DNA of 10,976 bases, taken from contig CAYLGY010000086.1 in assembly GCA_964383325.1 (NCBI GenBank), positions 1 to 10,976 of the forward strand, read 5' to 3'. Below the pieces are notes generated by a model. That model was not told where the DNA came from. It did not search any database and was given only the letters and a program-made list of their open reading frames with translations. Below are positions 6,640-10,976 of this stretch, piece by piece (within the stretch, counting starts at the first letter, position 1; the number at the start of each line of letters is the position of its first letter). The position numbers and the translations under genes are program-made. The DNA is from CAYLGY01 sp964383325. GTDB taxonomy: Bacteria; Pseudomonadota; Alphaproteobacteria; Rhizobiales; Rhizobiaceae.

Positions 6640-8276
6640 CGCCCTTGCCACATCGCCCGCGCCTCTTCTGGGAGACGGTCCGCCATTTGCGGCCGGCGCA
6701 GATCCACGGCCGGCTCTGGTTCCGGCTGGCGCGGCCGCGCCCGGATCTGTGCCCGGCGCCGGAGCGCCGCAATATCGATCCCGCCCGCTGGACCCTGCCG
6801 GCGCGCAGGCCGCAGAGCATGACGGGGCCGGATCGCTTCTCCTTCCTCGGCGAGACGGCAAGCCTGTCCGACGCTGGCTGGGACGATCCGGCCTTCGCCA
6901 GGCTCTGGCGCTACAATCTCCATTATTTCGACGATCTGAACGCCGAAACGGCGGGCGAGCGCACGCGCTGGCACGAGGCGCTCCTGGCGCGCTGGATTGC
7001 CGAGAACCCTCCCGGAACCGGGACCGGCTGGGAGCCCTATCCGGTGTCGCTGCGCATCGTGAACTGGATCAAGTGGGATCTTGCCGGAAACCCGCTGCCT
7101 CCCGAAGCGGCGCACAGCCTCGCCGTGCAGGCGCGTTGGCTGACGCGTCGCCTGGAGCGGCACCTCCTCGGCAATCACCTTTTCGCCAATGCCAAGGCGC
7201 TGGTCTTCGCTGGCTGCTGGTTTGCCGGCGAGGAAGCGGAAAGATGGCGGCGGCTCGGAATGCGTATTCTCGACCGCGAGATCGACGAGCAGATCCTCCC
7301 CGACGGGGGCCAGTTCGAGCGCTCGCCCATGTACCATGCGCTGGCGCTGGAGGACATGCTCGACCTTGCCAACCTCCTTGCCGCCGCCGGCCTGCCCATG
7401 CCCGGAACCTGGCGGGCGCGCATTTCCGCCATGCAGCACTGGCTCGCCGCAATGTCCCATCCCGATGGCGAGATCGGCTTCTTCAACGATGCCGCGATCG
7501 GCATTGCCCCGGCCCCGGTGGAACTCGCCCGCTATGCCCGCGCGGCCGGCTATCTGCCGCCGCAATCCCCGCGTGACGGTTGCACGCATCTGGCGGAAAG
7601 CGGCTATGTCCGCTGGCAGGACCGGAACGCGGTGGCACTGCTCGACCTGGCGCCGGTCGGGCCGGATTACCTGCCCGGCCATGCCCATGCCGACACGCTC
7701 TCCTTCGAGCTGGCGGTGCAGGGCAGGCGCCTGCTGGTCAATTCCGGCACCTCGCTCTACGAAACCGGGCCCGAGCGGCAGCGCCAGCGCGGCACGGCCG
7801 CCCACAACACGGTCGAGGTCGACGGGGCCGATTCCTCCGAGGTCTGGGCCGGCTTCCGGGTGGCGCGGCGCGCGCGGCCCATCGGCGCCTCGATTCAGCA
7901 GCAGCAGGGCGAAACCGTCATTGCCTGCGCCCATGACGGCTATCTGCGCCTGCCCGGCCGCGTGCTGCACCATCGCCAGTGGCGCCTCGCGGCGGGAAGG
8001 CTGACGGTGGAAGATCGGGTCGAGGGCGGCCATTCCCGCGCCGTGGCGAGGTTCCATTTTCACCCCGGCTGGACCTGTCGGCATTCTGCCGAAGATGGGC
8101 TCGGGAGCGCCATACAGGACAGCAGCATCGTTTCCTGGCGGGTAGGAAAGGGAAAAGCCCGGCTGCAACCCGCGACCTGGCATCCGGAATTCGGCCGGAG
8201 CGTGCCGTCCAGCCGGCTCGAACTGGTCCTGGAGGACGGCCAATGCAACATCACCTTCACATGGGCAGAGGCCTGA
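6636..8276 (+). CDS. Heparinase II/III family protein, probable uronic-acid polysaccharide lyase
   Basis: 546 residues from GTG 6636, whose last bases form the stop of the preceding gene (GTGA). The frame is also open far upstream, to 5826, but that part is the epimerase gene read out of frame. The N-terminal half (about 75-310) is the alpha/alpha toroid with LGNHLFANAKALVFAG (178-193, Asn180/His181) and DGGQFERSPMYH (223-234, Tyr233/His234). The C-terminal beta-sandwich half has PGHAHADTLSFEL (347-359), LLVNSGTSLYE (366-376), TAAHNTVEVDG (387-397) and SSEVWAGFRVARRA (400-413). Relatives cleave glycosaminoglycans, alginate and other uronic-acid polymers by beta-elimination, and a subgroup sits in biosynthesis loci, as here. 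Expected active-site His, Tyr and Asn residues are present. The N-terminus is rich in Arg with no hydrophobic stretch, so no Sec signal peptide is evident. It could act inside the cell, leave by another route, or bind or edit the polymer rather than degrade it. Confidence 0.9.
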   Translation: MTPLPHRPRLFWETVRHLRPAQIHGRLWFRLARPRPDLCPAPERRNIDPARWTLPARRPQSMTGPDRFSFLGETASLSDAGWDDPAFARLWRYNLHYFDDLNAETAGERTRWHEALLARWIAENPPGTGTGWEPYPVSLRIVNWIKWDLAGNPLPPEAAHSLAVQARWLTRRLERHLLGNHLFANAKALVFAGCWFAGEEAERWRRLGMRILDREIDEQILPDGGQFERSPMYHALALEDMLDLANLLAAAGLPMPGTWRARISAMQHWLAAMSHPDGEIGFFNDAAIGIAPAPVELARYARAAGYLPPQSPRDGCTHLAESGYVRWQDRNAVALLDLAPVGPDYLPGHAHADTLSFELAVQGRRLLVNSGTSLYETGPERQRQRGTAAHNTVEVDGADSSEVWAGFRVARRARPIGASIQQQQGETVIACAHDGYLRLPGRVLHHRQWRLAAGRLTVEDRVEGGHSRAVARFHFHPGWTCRHSAEDGLGSAIQDSSIVSWRVGKGKARLQPATWHPEFGRSVPSSRLELVLEDGQCNITFTWAEA

Positions 8277-9538
8277 TGCACATCCTCTTTCTGACCGACA
8301 ATTTCCCCCCCGAGGTCAATGCCCCGGCCAGCCGCACCTATGAGCATTGCCGCGAATGGATCGAGGCCGGCCACAGGGTCACCGTCATTACCTGCGCGCC
8401 AAATTTCCCGGCCGGCAAGCTGTTTCCGGGCTATCGCAATCGCCTCTTCTCCCGCGAGAGGCTGGATGGAATCGAGGTGATCCGCGTCTGGAGCTACATT
8501 ACCGCCAATGAAGGCTTCCTGAAGCGCACGCTCGACTATGCGAGCTTCATGACCACGGCGGTCCCGGCCAGCCTGCGCGTCGAGCGCCCCGACATCGTCA
8601 TCGCAACCTCGCCGCAATTCTTCACCGCCTGCGCCGGCTACCTGGTCAGCCGCCTGCGCCGGATTCCCTATATCTTCGAACTGCGCGACCTGTGGCCCGA
8701 ATCGATCCGCGCGGTCGGCGCCATGCGCGGTTCCTTCCTCCTCGACCAGCTCGAAAGGCTGGAACTGTTCCTCTACCGCAAGTCGGCGGCCGTCGTCGCC
8801 GTGACGAATGCCTTCCGCGACAATCTCCGCGCCCGCGGCATTGATGCCGGCAAGGTGCATGTCATCACCAATGGCGCCGACCTCACCCGGTTCCGGCCCA
8901 TGGCGAAGGATGCGGCGCTCGAAGCCGAGCTCGGCCTGCAAGGCAAGTTCGTCGCCGGCTATATCGGCACGCATGGCATGGCGCATGCGCTCGGCACCCT
9001 GCTCGATGCCGCCAGCCTGCTTGAGGCAGAGGGCCGCGACGACATCCAGCTCCTGTTTCTGGGCGGCGGCGCGACCAGGGAAGCCCTGATGGCGCGGGCG
9101 CGGCAGATGCGGCTCGCCAATGTCCACTTTCTCGATTCCGTGCCGAAAGACGAAGTCGTCCGCTACTGGTCGCTGCTCGATGCCTCGATCATCCATCTGC
9201 GCAAGACGGAGCTCTTCACCACCGTCATTCCTTCCAAGCTCTTCGAATGCATGGCGATGGGCATTCCGGTCCTGCACGGCGTGCAGGGCGAATCGGCACG
9301 AATCGTGGAGCGCGAGCGCGCGGGGCTCACCTTCGAGCCCGAAAATGCGGGCGAACTGAAGGAACGCCTCATCGAGCTGGCCGACTCCCCGGAGCGCCGG
9401 GCCGGCCTCGGTCGTAATGGCGAGGCGGCGGCGCGCAAATTTGACCGCCGGCATCTGGCGAGCCGGATGCTTGATGTAATCGAAACCTGCCTGCCGGTGT
9501 GCGGGCGCAAGACGAGAGTGACAGATGAACCAGCATGA
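8276..9538 (+). CDS. WbuB-like GT4 glycosyltransferase
   Basis: 420 residues from ATG 8276, which shares its A with the preceding stop (TGATG). AGAGG lies four bases upstream (8267-8271), and the protein then begins with the typical MHILFLTDNFPPEVN. In-frame ATGs at 8243 and 8261 are possible but would only prepend residues that are the heparinase gene in another frame. The GT-B fold shows ELRDLWPES (135-143), ITNGADLTRF (197-206), GYIGTHGMAHAL (228-239), FLGGG (261-265) and the donor site IPSKLFECMAMGIPVL (318-333, Glu324). This pattern (LRDLWPES, TNGxD, PSKxFE) is that of WbuB-like GT4 enzymes, whose E. coli namesake is assigned to transferring an N-acetylfucosamine in O-antigen assembly. 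Here an N-acetylated amino sugar or uronic acid donor is plausible given the neighbours, but this is inference. Its 3' end overlaps the next gene by 14 bases. Confidence 0.92.
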   Translation: MHILFLTDNFPPEVNAPASRTYEHCREWIEAGHRVTVITCAPNFPAGKLFPGYRNRLFSRERLDGIEVIRVWSYITANEGFLKRTLDYASFMTTAVPASLRVERPDIVIATSPQFFTACAGYLVSRLRRIPYIFELRDLWPESIRAVGAMRGSFLLDQLERLELFLYRKSAAVVAVTNAFRDNLRARGIDAGKVHVITNGADLTRFRPMAKDAALEAELGLQGKFVAGYIGTHGMAHALGTLLDAASLLEAEGRDDIQLLFLGGGATREALMARARQMRLANVHFLDSVPKDEVVRYWSLLDASIIHLRKTELFTTVIPSKLFECMAMGIPVLHGVQGESARIVERERAGLTFEPENAGELKERLIELADSPERRAGLGRNGEAAARKFDRRHLASRMLDVIETCLPVCGRKTRVTDEPA

Positions 9539-10880
9539 TATTGGCGTCGCCGGCGGCGCTTCCGAACTCGCCGGCAGGATCCTGACCCGGCAGGCCCGGG
9601 CGGGCGTGATCGGCCTCGGCTATGTGGGTCTGCCACTGGCCGCGGCGGCGGCGCGCGGCGGCTTTCCGACTCTTGGCTTCGACATCGAGGAGGAAAAGGT
9701 CGCGCGGCTCAATGCCGGCCAGTCCTATATCGATGCGGTCGAGACGGAAGAGCTTGCCGCCCTCGTCGGCAAGGGCAGCTTTCGTGCCACGATCGATCCC
9801 GCCGAGCTGGCGCAGTGCGACGTCATCATCATCTGCGTTCCGACGCCGCTGTCGAAGCAGCGTGAACCCGATCTGAGTTTCGTCGCGGACACGTCGCGCA
9901 TGATTGCGGCGCATCTGCGCCCCGGGCAACTCATCGTGCTCGAATCGACGACCTATCCCGGCACGACGGAGGAGGTCGTCAAGCCGATCCTTGAAGCCGC
10001 CGGGTTGCGGAGCGGCAAGGATTTCTTCCTCGGATTCTCGCCCGAGCGCGAAGATCCCGGCAATGCAAAATTCCGCACCACCACCATTCCCAAAGTCGTT
10101 GCCGGCGATGGCGAGCAGGCCTCGATCCTGGTCGAATCCTTCTATTCGGCGATTGTCGAGAAGGTGGTGAAGGTTTCCTCCCCGGCGACAGCCGAGGCCG
10201 TGAAGATCACCGAGAATGTCTTCCGTGCCGTCAACATCGCCCTCGTCAACGAGCTGAAGATCATCTACGACGCCATGGGCATCGATGTCTGGGAGGTCAT
10301 CGACGCGGCGGCCTCCAAGCCCTTCGGCTACATGCCCTTCTATCCGGGGCCCGGATTGGGCGGTCACTGCATTCCGATCGATCCGTTCTACCTCACCTGG
10401 AAATCGCGGGAATACGGGCTGAGCACGCGCTTCATCGAGCTGGCGGGCGAGATCAATGTCGCCATGCCGCGCTATGTCGTCAGCAATCTCGAACATGCGC
10501 TCGATGCGCACCGGGGGAAGTCGCTGGGTTCCGCCCGGCTGCTGGTCATTGGCCTTGCCTACAAGAAGAATGTTTCCGACACGCGCGAGAGCCCGTCCAT
10601 GGTCCTGCTTGAAATGCTGCACAAGCGCGGTTCCATGGCCGATTATTTCGATCCGCATGTGCCGGCCATTCCCCCGACCCGCAATCACCCTGCGCTGGCA
10701 GGACAGGAATCGGTCGAACTGACCGGCCCGGTACTGGCCAGCTATGATGCGGTGCTGATCGCAACCGACCATGATGCGGTCGATTACGAACTCATTCACC
10801 GCCACGCCAATCTCATTCTCGATACGCGCAATGCAATGGGCAGCCGTGGCTTTCGCTCGGAGCGAATCATCAAGAGTTGA
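9525..10880 (+). CDS. wbpA: UDP-N-acetylglucosamine 6-dehydrogenase, WbpA type
   Basis: 451 residues, a nucleotide-sugar dehydrogenase that oxidises the C6 hydroxyl of a UDP-sugar to a carboxylate with two NAD+. The N-terminal Rossmann motif is VIGLGYVGLPLA (28-39), then CVPTPLSKQREPDLSFV (104-120) and ESTTYPGTTEE (140-150). The phrase FSPEREDPGN (171-180) is typical of WbpA-type enzymes making UDP-GlcNAcA; WecC-type ManNAc dehydrogenases usually have a PERVLPG pattern there. Lys227 and Asn231 lie in the central helix (EAVKITENVFRAVNIALVNEL region), catalytic Cys282 sits in GLGGHCIPIDP (277-287), and the C-terminal UDP-binding domain has GLAYKKNVSDTRESPS (343-358). A roughly 25-residue leader before the Rossmann fold makes it slightly longer than usual. 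GAGAG (9514-9518) six bases before ATG 9525 supports the start despite the 14-base overlap. It is the last gene before the terminator. UDP-Glc or UDP-GalNAc as substrate is not excluded. Confidence 0.9.
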   Translation: MNQHDIGVAGGASELAGRILTRQARAGVIGLGYVGLPLAAAAARGGFPTLGFDIEEEKVARLNAGQSYIDAVETEELAALVGKGSFRATIDPAELAQCDVIIICVPTPLSKQREPDLSFVADTSRMIAAHLRPGQLIVLESTTYPGTTEEVVKPILEAAGLRSGKDFFLGFSPEREDPGNAKFRTTTIPKVVAGDGEQASILVESFYSAIVEKVVKVSSPATAEAVKITENVFRAVNIALVNELKIIYDAMGIDVWEVIDAAASKPFGYMPFYPGPGLGGHCIPIDPFYLTWKSREYGLSTRFIELAGEINVAMPRYVVSNLEHALDAHRGKSLGSARLLVIGLAYKKNVSDTRESPSMVLLEMLHKRGSMADYFDPHVPAIPPTRNHPALAGQESVELTGPVLASYDAVLIATDHDAVDYELIHRHANLILDTRNAMGSRGFRSERIIKS

Positions 10881-10918
10881 CCTGACGGGAAGGCGCCCAT
10901 TGTCGTGCGGGGCCTAAA

Positions 10919-10944
10919 CCGGAGCGCCATGGCGCTCCGGCTTT
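10919..10944 (+). terminator. Rho-independent terminator ending the locus
   Basis: An exact inverted repeat with ten-base arms (CCGGAGCGCC, 10919-10928, against 10931-10940) surrounds the two bases AT. In RNA the inner pairs would open to give a four- to six-base loop on an eight- to nine-base G+C-rich stem. AAA precedes (10916-10918) and CTTTCCCC follows (10941-10948), a short T tract. It begins 38 bases after the dehydrogenase stop, with no competing gene, which fits transcription ending here. A perfect 22-base palindrome could instead be a protein site, but the position and the trailing T run favour a terminator. Confidence 0.8.
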
Positions 10945-10976
10945 CCCCATCGACTCTCCCGCCCAGCCCCCGCGCC

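Noticed and set aside
6339..8243. Long open frame (634 codons) on the - strand opposite the epimerase and heparinase genes
   Set aside because: High-G+C coding DNA often leaves the opposite strand open. The translation is low-complexity, rich in Arg, Gly and Ala, and shows no family motif, while the + strand carries intact, recognisable proteins.
7979..8275. Apparent upstream extension of the second glycosyltransferase
   Set aside because: It is the heparinase gene read in another frame. The family N-terminus MHILFLTDNF starts at 8276 with an AGAGG just upstream.
8060..10805. Two further long - strand frames (8060-9454 and 9369-10805)
   Set aside because: Both lie entirely opposite well-supported genes and have no recognisable motifs or plausible start context.
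1..10976. tRNA, rRNA, CRISPR, insertion sequence or phage signals
   Set aside because: Reading through the window showed no tandem spaced repeats, transposase motifs or RNA-gene-like stretches, and the non-coding space is under 200 bases in total.

Overview
The window is a dense, one-directional block of nine genes, all on the + strand, for assembling a cell-surface polysaccharide (capsule, exopolysaccharide or O-antigen type). The high G+C content, strong third-position G/C preference, ATGA/GTGA/TGATG stop-start junctions and gene content suggest a Gram-negative proteobacterium, probably an alphaproteobacterium. No 16S or other taxonomic marker is present, so this placement is inference.

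Layout. Bases 1-3333 hold three tightly overlapping genes: the 3' part of a TupA-like ATP-grasp ligase, a GT4-type glycosyltransferase, and a PaaK/CapK-like adenylate-forming enzyme. A gap of 88 bases without a convincing gene follows (3334-3421). Bases 3422-10880 hold a second overlapping run: a two-domain oxidoreductase (zinc-less MDR half fused to a Gfo/Idh/MocA half), a WecB-family UDP-GlcNAc 2-epimerase, a heparinase II/III-type lyase starting at GTG, a WbuB-like GT4 glycosyltransferase, and a WbpA-type UDP-GlcNAc 6-dehydrogenase. A strong terminator hairpin at 10919-10944 closes the run.

How the genes may work together (inference from families). The dehydrogenase and epimerase supply nucleotide-activated N-acetyl-amino sugars or uronic acids. 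The two glycosyltransferases add sugars to a lipid-linked repeat unit. The two-domain oxidoreductase probably performs a redox change on a sugar or related intermediate. The heparinase-like protein is a candidate lyase for the uronic-acid polymer. The ATP-grasp and PaaK-like enzymes both belong to carboxylate-activating families and could attach an amino acid or acyl group. No flippase, polymerase, chain-length regulator, export protein or initiating sugar-phosphate transferase lies in the window, so the locus almost certainly continues upstream.

No tRNA, rRNA, CRISPR array, insertion sequence or phage gene was seen. The families are individually known. The less ordinary points are the pairing of two carboxylate-activating enzymes, the missing zinc ligands in the MDR half, the apparently unsecreted lyase with an Asn in its presumed metal site, and a possible partial match to the WbpA/WbpB/WbpI amino-uronic acid route.
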